The notes: generated by a model from the letters alone, not told the origin. A stretch of DNA of 64,000 bases from Jatrophihabitans cynanchi (GCF_027247405.1 NZ_CP097463.1:3224001-3288000), one strand, 5' to 3'; positions 1 through 9,338 are shown, numbered from the stretch's first letter. A program made the numbers and translations.

Positions 1-419
1 GCGACCACCCGGTCGAACGCACGCCGGCGGTTCAGCGCGGCACGCTCGACGTCGGTGTTGCCCCGCACGCGTAGCAGCAGCGTGACGTAGGGCAGTTCGG
101 CCTGCAGCACCTCGACGCTGCCCCGTACCAGCCGTTCCAGCCGTTCGATCGCCGGCGCCCTAAGAGCGCGGGCCTCGTCGGCAACGGCGAACAGCCCGTC
201 CAGCGCGCGGTCGAGTGCGAGCCGCAGCAGTTCCTCCTTGCCGGAGACGTGGTGGTAGATCGCCGACTTGGCGATACCGAGGCGCCGGGACAGATCCTCC
301 ATGCTGGTGCCGTCGTAGCCGCGTTCGTTGAACACCTCGACGGCCACGGCCAGCAGGCGCGCCACGTCGTAGCCCGGACGTCCGCGCCGGGCGGGCACCG
401 CGTCCGGCGCGGCGGTCAC
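1..419 (-). CDS. TetR-family regulator, PaaR-like (partial, 3' end outside window)
   Basis: Only the N-terminal ~140 residues are present; the gene runs off the left edge. After a basic Arg-Arg-Gly-Arg-Pro start the translated minus strand shows a TetR helix-turn-helix at about residues 29-55 (GYDGTSMEDLSRRLGIAKSA followed by IYHHVSGKEEL). TetR proteins bind short dyads as dimers and are released by a ligand, often an acyl-CoA. The start is a GTG whose GTGA overlaps the stop of paaI, so the two genes are co-transcribed and translationally coupled. Position next to paaI and facing the paaZABCDEK operon, with three repeated dyads in between, makes it the likely repressor of phenylacetate catabolism (actinobacterial PaaR role). 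The ligand, presumably phenylacetyl-CoA, is inferred. Confidence 0.85.
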   Translation of the reverse strand, partial: MTAAPDAVPARRGRPGYDVARLLAVAVEVFNERGYDGTSMEDLSRRLGIAKSAIYHHVSGKEELLRLALDRALDGLFAVADEARALRAPAIERLERLVRGSVEVLQAELPYVTLLLRVRGNTDVERAALNRRRAFDRVV

Positions 420-835
420 GCGGGGCCCTCCCGAAGTGGCTGGCCGCGCAGTTGCTGGCTGCGCCCACGGAACTCGGCTATCACGTCGGTGCCGCGGCGC
501 ACCGTGACGTCGTACACGCCGGAGCGGCCGAAGCGGGTCCGCACGACCGCTTCCGCGGTCAGCACGTCGCCCGTGCGGGCCGGTGCGACGAACACGATCT
601 CGGCGGCGGCTGCGACGGTAACCGGGCCGTAGCTGTTGCACGCGCAGGCGAACGCGGTGTCGGCCAGCGAGAAGATCATCCCGCCGTGCGCCACGTCGTG
701 CCCGTTCACCATGTCCGGACGGACGCTCATCCGGGTGACGGCGCGCCCCTCGGCCTGCTCGATCACCTCGATGCCCAGGGCGCGCGACGCTGCGTCGGCG
801 GCCATCATCGCCTGCACGGCGGTCAGTTGCGCCAT
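416..835 (-). CDS. paaI: PaaI hydroxyphenylacetyl-CoA thioesterase
   Basis: A 139-residue hotdog-fold thioesterase, the usual length for PaaI. In the pathway it hydrolyses stalled ring-hydroxylated phenylacetyl-CoA esters and so frees CoA in the cytoplasm. Family residues are visible: Asn44, the HGG motif at 50-52 and Asp59 in SLADTAFA, matching the catalytic Asn/Gly/Asp region of E. coli PaaI. The C-terminal part (VVAAAAEIVF onwards) has the second-half hotdog strand pattern. It reads away from paaZ and is followed with a 4-nt overlap by the tetR gene. The first operator copy lies 20 bp upstream of the start codon, so the gene is probably controlled by the same regulator. I am confident in the family and confident in the name from the context. 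Confidence 0.92.
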   Translation of the reverse strand: MAQLTAVQAMMAADAASRALGIEVIEQAEGRAVTRMSVRPDMVNGHDVAHGGMIFSLADTAFACACNSYGPVTVAAAAEIVFVAPARTGDVLTAEAVVRTRFGRSGVYDVTVRRGTDVIAEFRGRSQQLRGQPLREGPA

Positions 836-855
836 CGCTCGGGCCTCCGCTCCTA

Positions 856-875
856 TTACTGAACGTCCGGTCGAG
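856..875. promoter_or_regulatory. Operator copy 1 (PaaR/TetR-type)
   Basis: First of three 20-bp repeats beginning TTACTGAACGTCCGGTCG in the divergent paaI/paaZ promoter region. The core GAACGTCCGGTC is an imperfect dyad, as expected for a TetR dimer. It lies 20 bp upstream of the paaI start and abuts copy 2 exactly. Confidence 0.75.
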
Positions 876-895
876 TTACTGAACGTCCGGTCGAG
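876..895. promoter_or_regulatory. Operator copy 2 (PaaR/TetR-type)
   Basis: Second copy, identical over 20 bp to copy 1 and directly adjacent, giving a two-turn spacing that would place two dimers on one face of the helix. Inferred target of the TetR protein encoded at the left edge. Confidence 0.75.
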
Positions 896-939
896 AATAG
901 TGCCACAAGTCCTGTACAGTCCTGGACCTTACGGGTAAA

Positions 940-959
940 TTACTGAACGTACGGTCGGG
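940..959. promoter_or_regulatory. Operator copy 3 (PaaR/TetR-type)
   Basis: Third copy, with core GAACGTACGGTC (a better dyad, one mismatched pair) and 28 bp before the paaZ ATG. Its position between the paaZ promoter region and the start codon suggests direct repression of the catabolic operon. Confidence 0.75.
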
Positions 960-986
960 AATACGCGGGTTTGCGAGGTCTGATTG

Positions 987-3014
987 ATGACAGTGCTGCG
1001 CAGCTATGTCGGCGGTCGGTGGACGGCTCCGGACGACGGCCAGCCGGTCCATGACGCGGTGACCGGGCAGGAGGTCGTCCGCGTCTCGTCCGAGGGCGTC
1101 GACATGCGCGCTGCGCTCGAGTACGCGCGAGCCACCGGCGGCCCGGGCCTGCGCGCCCTCACCTTTCATGAGCGTGCGGCGCTTGCCAAGGCGGTGGGCC
1201 TGATGCTGCGTGAGCACCGCGAGGAGCTGTACGCACTGTCCGCCCGCACCGGCGCGACGCTGGGCGACTCCAGGTTCGACATCGACGGTGGCATCGGCGT
1301 GCTGCTCAGCTACGCCAGCAAGGCCAAGCGTGAGCTGCCGAACGACCGCTTCTACGTCGAGGGTGCGGTCGAACAGCTCGGCCGCGGCGGGCAGTTCGTC
1401 GCGCAGCACGTGCTGACCCCGCGGCTCGGCGTCGCCGTACAGATCAACGCGTTCAACTTCCCGGTGTGGGGCCCGCTGGAGAAGTTCGCACCCGCGCTGA
1501 TCGGCGGCGTGCCGTCGTTGATCAAGCCCGCGTCGCAGACGTCCTACCTGACCGCGCGCGTCGTCGAGCTGATCGTCGAGTCCGGCCTGCTGCCCGACGG
1601 CGTGCTGCAGCTGGTGTGCGGCAGCGCCGGCGACCTGCTCGACCACCTCGGCGAGCAGGACCTGCTTTCGTTCACCGGCTCGGCCGCGACCGCGCAGCGA
1701 CTGCGCTCGCACCCGTCGGTGGTGGCGCGCTCGGTGCGCTTCAACGCCGAGGCCGATTCGCTGAACTGCTCGATCCTCGGCCCGGACGCCGAGCCCGGTA
1801 CTGCCGAGTTCGACCTGTACGTGAAGCAGTTGGTGACCGAGATGACCGTGAAAGCGGGCCAGAAGTGCACCGCGATCCGGCGCGCGTTCGTCCCGCGCGA
1901 GCGGGTCGACGCGGTCGTAGCGGCCGTGTCGGCGCGACTGGCCAAGATCGTGGTCGGCAACCCGGCGGACGAGTCGGTGCGGATGGGGGCGCTGGCCAGC
2001 CTGGAGCAGCGCGAGGAGGTGCGCCGGTCGCTGAAGGCGCTGCGTGAGGCCGGACGGTTGGCGTTCGGCGACCCGGAGCACGTCGACGTAGTCGGCGCGG
2101 ACGCCGAGCGCGGGGCCTTCATCTCGCCGCTGCTGCTGGTGTGCGAGGACACCCGGCGGGCCGAGCCGCATGAGGTCGAGGCGTTCGGGCCGGTCAGCAC
2201 GATCATGGGCTACACCGACACCGCTGACGTGATCGACCTCGCCGCGCGCGGGCTGGGCAGCCTGGCCGGCTCGATCGTCACGGCCGACGCCGACTTCGCG
2301 CGTGACGTCGTGCTCGGCGTCGCGCCGTGGCACGGCCGGCTGCTCGTGCTCGACAGCGAGGCGGCACCGGAGTCCACCGGGCACGGTTCGCCGCTTCCGA
2401 TGCTGGTGCACGGCGGTCCGGGCCGGGCCGGCGGCGGCGAGGAGCTGGGCGGGATGCGTGGCGTGCTGCACCACATGCAGCGCACCGCCGTGCAGGGCAG
2501 CCCGCGGATGCTGTCCGCGGTGACCGGACGCTGGGTGCGGGGCGCGGCACGCACCGAGGGCGAGCACCCGTTCCGCAAGTCGCTGGCCGAGCTGCGGATC
2601 GGGGACACCGTGGTCGGCGGCCCCCGCGCGGTCAGCCTCGAGGACATCGAGCACTTCGCCGAGTTCACCGGCGACACGTTCTACGCGCACATGGACGAGG
2701 AGGCCGCGGCGGCGAACCCGTTCTTCGACGGCCGGGTCGCGCACGGCTATTTGATCGTGTCGCTGGCAGCGGGCCTTTTCGTGCAGCCCGATCCTGGCCC
2801 GGTGCTGGCCAACTACGGCATCGACAACCTGCGCTTCCTCACCCCGGTGTATCCCGGCGACGAGCTGACCGTGACGCTCACCTGCAAGCAGATCAGCCCG
2901 CGCGAGGGCGAGTACGGCGAGGTGCGCTGGGACGCCGAGCTCACCAAGCAGGACGGCTCGGTGGCGGCCCAGTACGACGTCCTGACGATGGTCGCGAAGC
3001 GGTGGCCGGCATGA
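987..3014 (+). CDS. paaZ: PaaZ bifunctional oxepin-CoA hydrolase / semialdehyde dehydrogenase
   Basis: A 675-residue two-domain enzyme. PaaZ opens the oxepin-CoA ring with its C-terminal MaoC-type hydratase domain and oxidises the resulting aldehyde with its N-terminal aldehyde dehydrogenase domain. The dehydrogenase shows catalytic Cys294 in [11 protein letters not shown] and Glu255 in FNAEADSLN; the hydratase from about residue 535 shows Asp563 and His568 in [12 protein letters not shown]. These numbers are one or two off the E. coli enzyme, so both active sites look intact. The ATG at 987 is preferred to a TTG one codon upstream; GAGG lies about 10 bases before it. It is the first gene of the operon, and its stop overlaps the paaA start (ATGA). 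Confidence 0.95.
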   Translation: MTVLRSYVGGRWTAPDDGQPVHDAVTGQEVVRVSSEGVDMRAALEYARATGGPGLRALTFHERAALAKAVGLMLREHREELYALSARTGATLGDSRFDIDGGIGVLLSYASKAKRELPNDRFYVEGAVEQLGRGGQFVAQHVLTPRLGVAVQINAFNFPVWGPLEKFAPALIGGVPSLIKPASQTSYLTARVVELIVESGLLPDGVLQLVCGSAGDLLDHLGEQDLLSFTGSAATAQRLRSHPSVVARSVRFNAEADSLNCSILGPDAEPGTAEFDLYVKQLVTEMTVKAGQKCTAIRRAFVPRERVDAVVAAVSARLAKIVVGNPADESVRMGALASLEQREEVRRSLKALREAGRLAFGDPEHVDVVGADAERGAFISPLLLVCEDTRRAEPHEVEAFGPVSTIMGYTDTADVIDLAARGLGSLAGSIVTADADFARDVVLGVAPWHGRLLVLDSEAAPESTGHGSPLPMLVHGGPGRAGGGEELGGMRGVLHHMQRTAVQGSPRMLSAVTGRWVRGAARTEGEHPFRKSLAELRIGDTVVGGPRAVSLEDIEHFAEFTGDTFYAHMDEEAAAANPFFDGRVAHGYLIVSLAAGLFVQPDPGPVLANYGIDNLRFLTPVYPGDELTVTLTCKQISPREGEYGEVRWDAELTKQDGSVAAQYDVLTMVAKRWPA

Positions 3015-3952
3015 CCGAGACGCTCGAGCACCACTTCGACGAGACGATCGCGCACGAGCGGCGCATCGAGCCGCGTGACTGGGTGCCGGACGGCTACCGC
3101 AAGACGATGATCCGGCAGATCGCGCAGCACGCGCACTCGGAGATCATCGGCATGCAGCCGGAGGGAAACTGGATCACGCGCGCGCCGTCGCTGCGCCGCA
3201 AGGCGATCCTGCTCGCGAAGGTGCAGGACGAGGCGGGCCACGGGATGTACCTGTACTCGGCCGCCGAGACGCTCGGGGCCGATCGGGCCGAGCTCACCGA
3301 GATGCTCATCAGCGGCCGGCAGAAGTACTCGTCGATCTTCAACTACCCGACGCTGACGTTTGCCGACGTGGGCGTGATCGGCTGGCTGGTCGACGGCGCC
3401 GCGATCTGCAATCAGGTGCCCCTGTGCCGCTCGTCGTACGGGCCGTACGCGCGGGCGATGGTGCGCATCTGCAAGGAGGAGTCGTTCCACCAGCGGCAGG
3501 GCTACGAGCTGCTGATGACGATGATGCGCGGCACGCAGGCGCAGCGGGACATGGTGCAGGACGCGACGAACCGCTTCTGGTGGCCGTCGCTGATGATGTT
3601 CGGGCCGCCCGATGCGTCCTCACCGAATACCGCGCAGTCGATGGCCTGGGGCATCAAGCGGCACACCAACGACGAGCTGCGCCAGCGGTTCGTGGACATG
3701 AGCGTGCCGCAGGCCGACAAGCTCGGCGTCAGCCTGCCTGACCCGGAGCTGCGCTGGAACGCCGAGCGCGGGCACTACGACTTCGGCGCCGTCGACTGGG
3801 ACGAGTTCACGCAGGTGGTCAAGGGCAACGGGCCGTGCAACGTGCAGCGGGTCGCGCACCGCCGCAAGGCGCACGAGGACGGCGCCTGGGTCCGCGAGGC
3901 GGCGATGGCCCATGCCACCAAGGCCAAGCAGCCGGCGGAGCTGGAGCGATGA
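3011..3952 (+). CDS. paaA: PaaA, catalytic subunit of ring-1,2-phenylacetyl-CoA epoxidase
   Basis: A 313-residue ferritin-like di-iron protein, the oxygenase alpha subunit of the PaaABCE complex that converts phenylacetyl-CoA to its ring-1,2-epoxide in the cytoplasm. The di-iron ligands can be read as two ExxH motifs, Glu74-His77 (EAGH) and Glu157-His160 (ESFH). Length fits the family (about 310-330). The start ATG overlaps the paaZ stop by 4 nt and the stop overlaps the paaB start by 4 nt, so the subunits are translationally coupled. The frame stays open far upstream through paaZ, but homology begins at this ATG. Confidence 0.96.
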   Translation: MTETLEHHFDETIAHERRIEPRDWVPDGYRKTMIRQIAQHAHSEIIGMQPEGNWITRAPSLRRKAILLAKVQDEAGHGMYLYSAAETLGADRAELTEMLISGRQKYSSIFNYPTLTFADVGVIGWLVDGAAICNQVPLCRSSYGPYARAMVRICKEESFHQRQGYELLMTMMRGTQAQRDMVQDATNRFWWPSLMMFGPPDASSPNTAQSMAWGIKRHTNDELRQRFVDMSVPQADKLGVSLPDPELRWNAERGHYDFGAVDWDEFTQVVKGNGPCNVQRVAHRRKAHEDGAWVREAAMAHATKAKQPAELER

Positions 3953-4230
3953 ACGACTGGCCGCTGTTCGAAGTGTTCCTGCGGGGCAAGCGCGGGCTCA
4001 ACCACGTGCATGTCGGGTCGTTGCACGCGGCCGATCCGCAGATGGCGCTGCACCACGCGCGCGACCTGTACACGCGGCGCAACGAGGGCGTGAGCATCTG
4101 GGTCGTCGCCTCCAGCGACATCACCGCGTCCAGCCCGGACGAGAAGGACCCGTTCTTCGCGCCGAGCGGCGACAAGGTGTACCGGCACCCGACGTTCTAC
4201 GACATCCCCGCCGATGTCCCGCACATGTGA
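3949..4230 (+). CDS. paaB: PaaB, phenylacetyl-CoA epoxidase subunit
   Basis: A 93-residue protein with the PaaB pattern: [20 protein letters not shown] near the N terminus, then [19 protein letters not shown]. PaaB is a small structural subunit of the phenylacetyl-CoA monooxygenase complex, thought to bridge PaaAC heterodimers. Length is typical (about 90-95). It overlaps paaA by ATGA and paaC by a single base (TGATG), which supports fixed stoichiometric translation. Confidence 0.95.
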   Translation: MNDWPLFEVFLRGKRGLNHVHVGSLHAADPQMALHHARDLYTRRNEGVSIWVVASSDITASSPDEKDPFFAPSGDKVYRHPTFYDIPADVPHM

Positions 4231-5129
4231 TGGGCGGACCGATGGCTGAAGACGAGTTCACCGCGTATCACTCCCTCGGCGAGGACAGCGAGGACCACCG
4301 CTGGGCGTTCGGCACCGGCTTCACCGATCCGCTCGAAGGGATCGACACGTCCGTCCCGGAGGGGATCGACCCGCCGTCGCTGGCCGCGTACTGCCTCGCG
4401 CTCGGCGACGACGCGCTGATCTACAGCCACCGGCTGCAGCAGTGGCTGACCCGGATGCCGGAGCTGGAGGAGGAGACGGCGCTGGCGAACATCGCGCTCG
4501 ACCTGCTCGGCCAGGCCCGCATGCTGCTGGCCCGCGCCGCCAAGGCCGACCCGTCGCTCGGCGCGGACGAGGATGCCCTCGCCTTCCTGCGCGAATCGAA
4601 GCAGTTCCGCAACGTGCGCCTGGTGGAGCGGCACGACGACGACTTCGCCGAACTCGTCGCGCGGCTGCTGGTGTTCGCGACCTGGCGGCTCGCCCTGTTC
4701 ACGAAGCTGAGCGCGTCGGGGGATCCGGTACTTGCCGCGATCGCGGCGAAGGGCGCGAAGGAACTCGCGTACCACCGCGACTACGCCGGGCAGTGGGTGG
4801 TGCGCCTCGGCGACGGCACCGGCGAATCACACGCCCGCATGCAACGTGCGCTCGACACGCTGTGGCCTTTGGTCGGCGAGCTGTTCGTCATCACCGGCGT
4901 CGAGCAGGCGCTGCCGGGCACCGCGGTCGATCCCGCGCTCGTCCGGCCCGAGACCGACGCGATCATCGACACCGTCCTGGCCACGGCCGGCCTCGACCGT
5001 CCGGACGTCGCGCCGCTCGGCACGCTCGCCGGTCGGGCCGGCCGCGACGGCGTGCACACCGAGGCGCTCGGCTACGTGCTGGCCGAACTGCAGAGCGTCG
5101 CCCGTGCCCACCCGGACGCGACGTGGTAG
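4230..5129 (+). CDS. paaC: PaaC, phenylacetyl-CoA epoxidase structural subunit
   Basis: About 299 residues with the ferritin-like PaaC fold: LALGDDALIYSHRLQQWL followed by EETALANIALDLLGQARML, and a second helix pair around KELAYHRDYAGQWVVRLGDG. PaaC is the non-catalytic partner of PaaA, stabilising it and helping to bind the CoA substrate. The ATG at 4230 gives a TGATG junction with paaB; an ATG at 4242 (MAEDEF) is a reasonable alternative that would remove four residues. The end overlaps the GTG of paaD by 7 nt. Confidence 0.95.
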   Translation: MGGPMAEDEFTAYHSLGEDSEDHRWAFGTGFTDPLEGIDTSVPEGIDPPSLAAYCLALGDDALIYSHRLQQWLTRMPELEEETALANIALDLLGQARMLLARAAKADPSLGADEDALAFLRESKQFRNVRLVERHDDDFAELVARLLVFATWRLALFTKLSASGDPVLAAIAAKGAKELAYHRDYAGQWVVRLGDGTGESHARMQRALDTLWPLVGELFVITGVEQALPGTAVDPALVRPETDAIIDTVLATAGLDRPDVAPLGTLAGRAGRDGVHTEALGYVLAELQSVARAHPDATW

Positions 5130-5623
5130 CGCCGGCGCTCACCGCCTGGGACGTCGCGGCGCAGACCCCGGACCCCGAGTTGCCGATGGTGACCGTCGCC
5201 GATCTCGGCATCCTGCGTTCGGTCGAGCAGGACGGCGACCGGGTGGTCGTGACGATCACGCCGACGTACAGCGGCTGCCCCGCGATGCGCGAGATCGGCG
5301 CCGATCTGCGGCATCGCCTGCAGCAGGCCGGCTACGCCGAGGTCGAGGTGCGCACCGAACTCGCCCCGGCCTGGACCAGCGACTGGATCACGGCCGACGG
5401 GCGGCGCAAGCTCGCCGGCGCGGGCATCGCCCCGCCGCACAGCGCGCCCGCGCGACACGGTCCGGCGCCGCTGAACCTCGGGCTCACCCGGCGCGCCGTC
5501 CAGTGCCCGCAGTGCGGTTCGGCGAACACCGAGCGCAGCGCAGACTTCGGCAGTACCGCCTGCAAGGCGCTGTACCGCTGCGCCGACTGCAGCGAGCCGT
5601 TCGAGTACGTCAAGGAAATCTGA
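5123..5623 (+). CDS. paaD: PaaD, MIP18/DUF59 protein for epoxidase maturation
   Basis: A 166-residue protein with a DUF59/MIP18 domain (TPTYSGCPAMREIG around residues 48-60) and a C-terminal zinc-ribbon-like segment with two Cys pairs (CPQCGS, then CADCSE). PaaD is needed for an active epoxidase and is thought to act in Fe-S or di-iron centre maturation. The GTG start overlaps the end of paaC by 7 nt, and the stop overlaps the paaE ATG by one base. The position between paaC and paaE is the standard one. Confidence 0.93.
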   Translation: MVAPALTAWDVAAQTPDPELPMVTVADLGILRSVEQDGDRVVVTITPTYSGCPAMREIGADLRHRLQQAGYAEVEVRTELAPAWTSDWITADGRRKLAGAGIAPPHSAPARHGPAPLNLGLTRRAVQCPQCGSANTERSADFGSTACKALYRCADCSEPFEYVKEI

Positions 5624-6699
5624 TGGCTGCCCCGGTCACGTCGCGCACCGAGTTCTTCCCACTCACCGTCGCCCGCGTCGATGCACTGACCGACGACGCG
5701 GCGGCTGTGACGTTCGCGGTCCCGGACGAACTGCGTGAGCGGTTCGCGTTCGCGCCTGGGCAGTCGCTGACCGTGCGGCGCCGGGTGGGCGAGGCGGACG
5801 AGCGCCGCTCGTACTCGATCTGCGTCCCGGCCGGCGCGGCGCCGCGCATCGGCGTGCGGGCGGTCGCCGGTGGCGCGGTGTCCGGCTGGCTGGTCCGCGA
5901 GCTCGCACCGGGGGACGTGGTCGAGGTGCAGGCGCCGAGCGGGGCGTTCACGCCCGACCTGGCCGCAGCCGGGCGGCATGTGCTGCTCGCGGCCGGCAGC
6001 GGCATCACCCCGATGCTCTCCATCGCCGGGTCGGTGCTCGCCGCCCATGCGGACGCGGAGGTCACGCTGGTCTACGGCAATCGCCGCAGCGACAGCGTGA
6101 TGTTCGCCGACGAGCTGGCCGATCTGAAGGACCGCTACCCGGCACAACTGCAACTGGTGCACGTCCTCTCGCGCGAGCCGCAGGAGGTAGAGCTGTTCAA
6201 CGGCCGGCTGGACGCGGCCAAGCTGCGCGCGCTGCTGCCCGCGACCGTCGACGTCGACGCCGTCGATCACTGGTGGCTGTGCGGGCCGTTCGGCATGGTC
6301 ACCGACGCGATCGACGTGCTCACCGAGTTCGGCGTGCCGCGTGCCCGCATCCATCGCGAGCTGTTCTACGTCGGCGACGATCCCCCGGCCGAGGTGCACC
6401 ATGTCGACGCCCCGATCGGGACGGGCGCCGAGGTGACGGTCGTGCTGGACGGACGCACCACGGTGGTCACGGTCCCGCCGGACACCGCGGTGCTCGACGG
6501 CGCGCAGCGGGTCCGCCCCGATCTGCCGTTCGCCTGCAAGGGCGGCGTGTGCGGCACCTGCCGGGCCCTGGTGCGGCACGGCGAGGTGCGGATGCGGCGC
6601 AACTACGCGCTCGAGCAGGACGAGGTCGACGCCGGCTACGTGCTCACCTGCCAGGCACTTCCCGTCTCGGACGAGATCACCGTCGACTATGACGCGTAA
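5623..6699 (+). CDS. paaE: PaaE, ferredoxin-type reductase of phenylacetyl-CoA epoxidase
   Basis: A 358-residue reductase that passes electrons from NADPH through FAD and a 2Fe-2S cluster to PaaA. Domains in order: FAD-binding (RRSYSICVPAG near residue 62), NAD(P)-binding (LLAAGSGITPMLS near 125) and a C-terminal plant-type ferredoxin with cluster ligands Cys305, Cys310, Cys313 (CKGGVCGTC) and Cys343. All four Cys are present, so the electron chain looks functional. Length is typical for PaaE. It is followed after 29 bp by paaK. Confidence 0.95.
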   Translation: MAAPVTSRTEFFPLTVARVDALTDDAAAVTFAVPDELRERFAFAPGQSLTVRRRVGEADERRSYSICVPAGAAPRIGVRAVAGGAVSGWLVRELAPGDVVEVQAPSGAFTPDLAAAGRHVLLAAGSGITPMLSIAGSVLAAHADAEVTLVYGNRRSDSVMFADELADLKDRYPAQLQLVHVLSREPQEVELFNGRLDAAKLRALLPATVDVDAVDHWWLCGPFGMVTDAIDVLTEFGVPRARIHRELFYVGDDPPAEVHHVDAPIGTGAEVTVVLDGRTTVVTVPPDTAVLDGAQRVRPDLPFACKGGVCGTCRALVRHGEVRMRRNYALEQDEVDAGYVLTCQALPVSDEITVDYDA

Positions 6700-6728
6700 G
6701 AACCAGGACGCCTGAGAGAGGATTCTCC

Positions 6729-8036
6729 ATGCAGGACCGCACGCCGGACCCCGCCAGCCTCGAACCGATCGAGCGAGCGTCGATCGACGAGCTGCGCGCG
6801 CTGCAGCTGGAGCGGCTGCAGTGGTCGTTACGGCACGCCTACCAGAACGTGCCGCACTACCGCACGGCGTTCGACGGCGCCGGCGTGCACCCGGACGACT
6901 GCAAGGACCTCGACGACCTCGCCAGGTTCCCGTTCACCACCAAGGCGGATCTGCGCGACAACTACCCCTTCGGCATGTTCGCGGTGCCGCAGTCGCAGGT
7001 CTCACGCGTGCATGCGTCCTCCGGCACCACCGGCCGTCCCACCGTCGTCGGCTACACCGCCGAGGACATCAGGACCTGGTCGTCGGTCATGGCGCGCTCG
7101 ATCCGTGCGGCAGGCGGACGCCCCGGCGACAAGGTGCACGTCGCCTACGGCTACGGGCTGTTCACCGGCGGCCTGGGCGCGCACTACGGCGCCGAGGCGC
7201 TGGGCTGCACGGTGATCCCGGTGTCCGGCGGCATGACCGAGCGTCAGGTGATGTTGATCCAGGACTTCGAGCCGGACATCATCATGGTCACGCCGTCGTA
7301 CATGCTGGCGATCGTCGACGAGCTGGAGCGGCAGGGCATCGACCCGCGCTCCACGTCGTTGTCGGTCGGCATCTTCGGCGCCGAGCCGTGGACGAACGAC
7401 ATGCGCCGCGAGATGGAGCAGCGGTTGGACATGCACGCCGTCGACATCTACGGGCTGTCCGAGGTGATGGGCCCGGGTGTCGCGAACGAGTGCGTGGAGA
7501 CCAAGGACGGTCTGCACATCTGGGAGGACCACTTCTACCCGGAGATCATCGACCCGATCACCGGGGCGGTACTGCCGGACGGTCAGGAGGGCGAGCTCGT
7601 CTTCACCTCGTTGACCAAGCAGGCGATGCCGGTGGTGCGCTACCGCACCCGCGACCTGACCCGGTTGCTGCCCGGAACCGCGCGGACGATGCGGCGGATG
7701 GAGAAGATCACCGGGCGTTCGGACGACATGATCATCCTGCGCGGGGTGAACCTGTTCCCCACCCAGATCGAGGAGCTGATCCTGCGCACCCCGGCGCTGG
7801 CGCCACATTTCCAGTGCGTGCTGACGCGTTCCGGCCCGCTGGACGAACTGACCGTCCAGGTGGAGCGGCGGGTGGAGGTCAGCGCCGCCGACGCGGAGAC
7901 GGCCGGACACGAGCTCCGCGGCCTGGTGAAGCGGACGATCGGGGTGAGCGTGGCCGTGCGGGTGCTCGAGCCGAACGGCATCGAGCGTTCGCTGGGCAAG
8001 GCGCGCCGGGTCGTCGACCAGCGGCCGGCACGTTAG
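6729..8036 (+). CDS. paaK: PaaK phenylacetate-CoA ligase
   Basis: A 435-residue adenylate-forming ligase that activates phenylacetate with ATP and CoA, the entry step of the pathway. The AMP-binding loop SSGTTGRPTVVGYT is visible around residues 97-110, followed by YGLSEVMGPG and the C-terminal IEELI/KITGRSDDMIILRG segment of the PaaK subfamily. Length is usual (about 430-440). It closes the operon; paaF, paaG, paaH and paaJ are not in this window, so the later beta-oxidation steps must be encoded elsewhere. A strong hairpin follows. Confidence 0.95.
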   Translation: MQDRTPDPASLEPIERASIDELRALQLERLQWSLRHAYQNVPHYRTAFDGAGVHPDDCKDLDDLARFPFTTKADLRDNYPFGMFAVPQSQVSRVHASSGTTGRPTVVGYTAEDIRTWSSVMARSIRAAGGRPGDKVHVAYGYGLFTGGLGAHYGAEALGCTVIPVSGGMTERQVMLIQDFEPDIIMVTPSYMLAIVDELERQGIDPRSTSLSVGIFGAEPWTNDMRREMEQRLDMHAVDIYGLSEVMGPGVANECVETKDGLHIWEDHFYPEIIDPITGAVLPDGQEGELVFTSLTKQAMPVVRYRTRDLTRLLPGTARTMRRMEKITGRSDDMIILRGVNLFPTQIEELILRTPALAPHFQCVLTRSGPLDELTVQVERRVEVSAADAETAGHELRGLVKRTIGVSVAVRVLEPNGIERSLGKARRVVDQRPAR

Positions 8037-8121
8037 CGCGTGCCCCCGGGCGATCGGCGGGGCGTATGCCAGCACGAGCACGACCGATCCTGGCGCCTGA
8101 CGGCGGGGGTTGTCGCGGCGA

Positions 8122-8156
8122 TAGTGGATTGCCCCGGGATCCGGGGCAATCCACTA
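8122..8156. terminator. Perfect 16-bp hairpin between convergent genes
   Basis: The arm TAGTGGATTGCCCCGG is followed by a 3-nt loop and its exact reverse complement. It lies 86 bp after the paaK stop and 78 bp before the aldolase stop on the other strand. There is no T-tract, but the stem is very stable. Most likely a bidirectional transcription terminator or RNA 3'-end stabiliser. Confidence 0.75.
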
Positions 8157-8233
8157 CACGCCGGCACGTAGGGGGGCGACGGGCAGGCATCGCCCCGGGT
8201 GCGGGGCACGGCGATCGCCTTCCGGTCGCCCGA

Positions 8234-9133
8234 TCACCGCGCGCGTGCGTGCTGCGCCAGGATCTTGCGCAGCTGGTCGACGAACCGCAGGGACTCCTCG
8301 TGCGGGCGCTGCCAGACGTTTCGCCCGAAGATCAGCCCGGTCGCCCCGGCATCCATCGATCGAGTGGCCTTCTCGAGCATCGCCTCGTCGCCTTGCCGGC
8401 TCCCGCCGGATACGAGCACCAGCGTGTTGTTGGCCGAGCGCACCACCGCGTCGATCGCGGCCTGGGCGGAGAAACTCGCCCGGTAGACCTCCGGGACGTC
8501 GGCGATCTTGTCCGGGTGCGGGAAGTTGACCTTGACGACGTCGGCGCCGAGTTCGCTTGCAACGCGCGCGGCGTAGTCGACCGCGTAGAACGAGTCGCGG
8601 CCGCCCTTCGCCTCGATCGCCTCGCCGCGGGGATACGCCCAGACGATCAAGGGCATACCGAGGCGTTGCGCGTCGGCGCGTACGGTTCGGTACTGCTCGA
8701 AGTCGGTCACCTGTTCGGGCGTGCCGACGTAGAGCGTGTACCCGACCGCGTCGGCGCCGAGCCGGACAGCGTCCTCGACCGTGGCGTGCACCGGCGAGAG
8801 GGCGCGGGCATCGGACGGGATATCGGTCTTGCCGTTCAGCTTCAAGATCAGCGGTACCTCGCCGGCGAAGTCCCAGAACAGCTTCTCGGCAAACCCGATC
8901 TGCGTGACGATGCCGTTGAAGCCGCCCTCGACAGCGAGCTTGAGGATGTAGCTCGGGTCGGACGCCGCAGGGTTGGCGAAGAAGTCGCGTGGACCGTGCT
9001 CGAGTCCTTGGTCATAGGGCAGGAACAGTGCCGTGCCGTTACCCAAGCCGTGCCCGAACAGCAGCCGGTGCAGGCGAGCCCGCTTGCCGGCGTTGAGTCC
9101 GAGTTCGCGTAGCGCATGCGGTGTGGACGTCAT
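8234..9133 (-). CDS. Class I (DhnA-type) fructose-bisphosphate aldolase
   Basis: A 299-residue TIM-barrel aldolase of the DhnA/FbaB class, which cleaves fructose 1,6-bisphosphate through a lysine Schiff base. Visible features are the N-terminal LPYDQGLEHGPRDFF, LKLNGKTDI in the barrel, the expected Schiff-base lysine in ADVVKVNFP, and the phosphate-binding end VSGGSRQGD plus GLIFGRNVWQRP. The frame extends 13 codons further upstream, but the ATG at 9133 has GGAGGAGAT directly before it and is the clear start. The gene stands alone. The exact sugar substrate cannot be told from sequence; related DhnA proteins include other ketose-phosphate aldolases. Confidence 0.88.
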   Translation of the reverse strand: MTSTPHALRELGLNAGKRARLHRLLFGHGLGNGTALFLPYDQGLEHGPRDFFANPAASDPSYILKLAVEGGFNGIVTQIGFAEKLFWDFAGEVPLILKLNGKTDIPSDARALSPVHATVEDAVRLGADAVGYTLYVGTPEQVTDFEQYRTVRADAQRLGMPLIVWAYPRGEAIEAKGGRDSFYAVDYAARVASELGADVVKVNFPHPDKIADVPEVYRASFSAQAAIDAVVRSANNTLVLVSGGSRQGDEAMLEKATRSMDAGATGLIFGRNVWQRPHEESLRFVDQLRKILAQHARAR

Positions 9134-9231
9134 CGTCTCGATCTCCTCCACGAGTCGGCAGCACTGCTGCATGGCACAACGCTCCCGCGACCGGGCGACC
9201 GCGATTAGATCCGTCCCGCCCGAAACGCGTA

Positions 9232-9243
9232 GGACCTAAGGCC
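9232..9243. promoter_or_regulatory. Candidate DosR/DevR-like box upstream of hsp20
   Basis: GGACCTAAGGCC, a near dyad, 274 bp upstream of hsp20. It resembles one core of the DosR/DevR family (GGGAC, A/T-rich centre, GTCCC). Called mainly because similar motifs recur before neighbouring stress-type genes; weak alone. Confidence 0.3.
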
Positions 9244-9338
9244 ACGCGCCACGGCGGAGCTCACCGCGATCGTCGCGTCTGAGCCTGCGAAGTCGAGCGT
9301 GACATCGGTGCCGGGCCGTTGGTCCGAGCCGCCGGGCA

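Noticed and set aside
876-2744. 622-codon open frame on the minus strand
   Set aside because: It lies antisense to paaZ, whose active-site motifs are intact. Long antisense frames are expected in high-GC codon usage, and the predicted protein is Arg/His/Gln-rich without any domain.
6821-9112. 763-codon open frame on the plus strand
   Set aside because: It is out of frame across paaK and antisense to the aldolase; both real genes have intact motifs.
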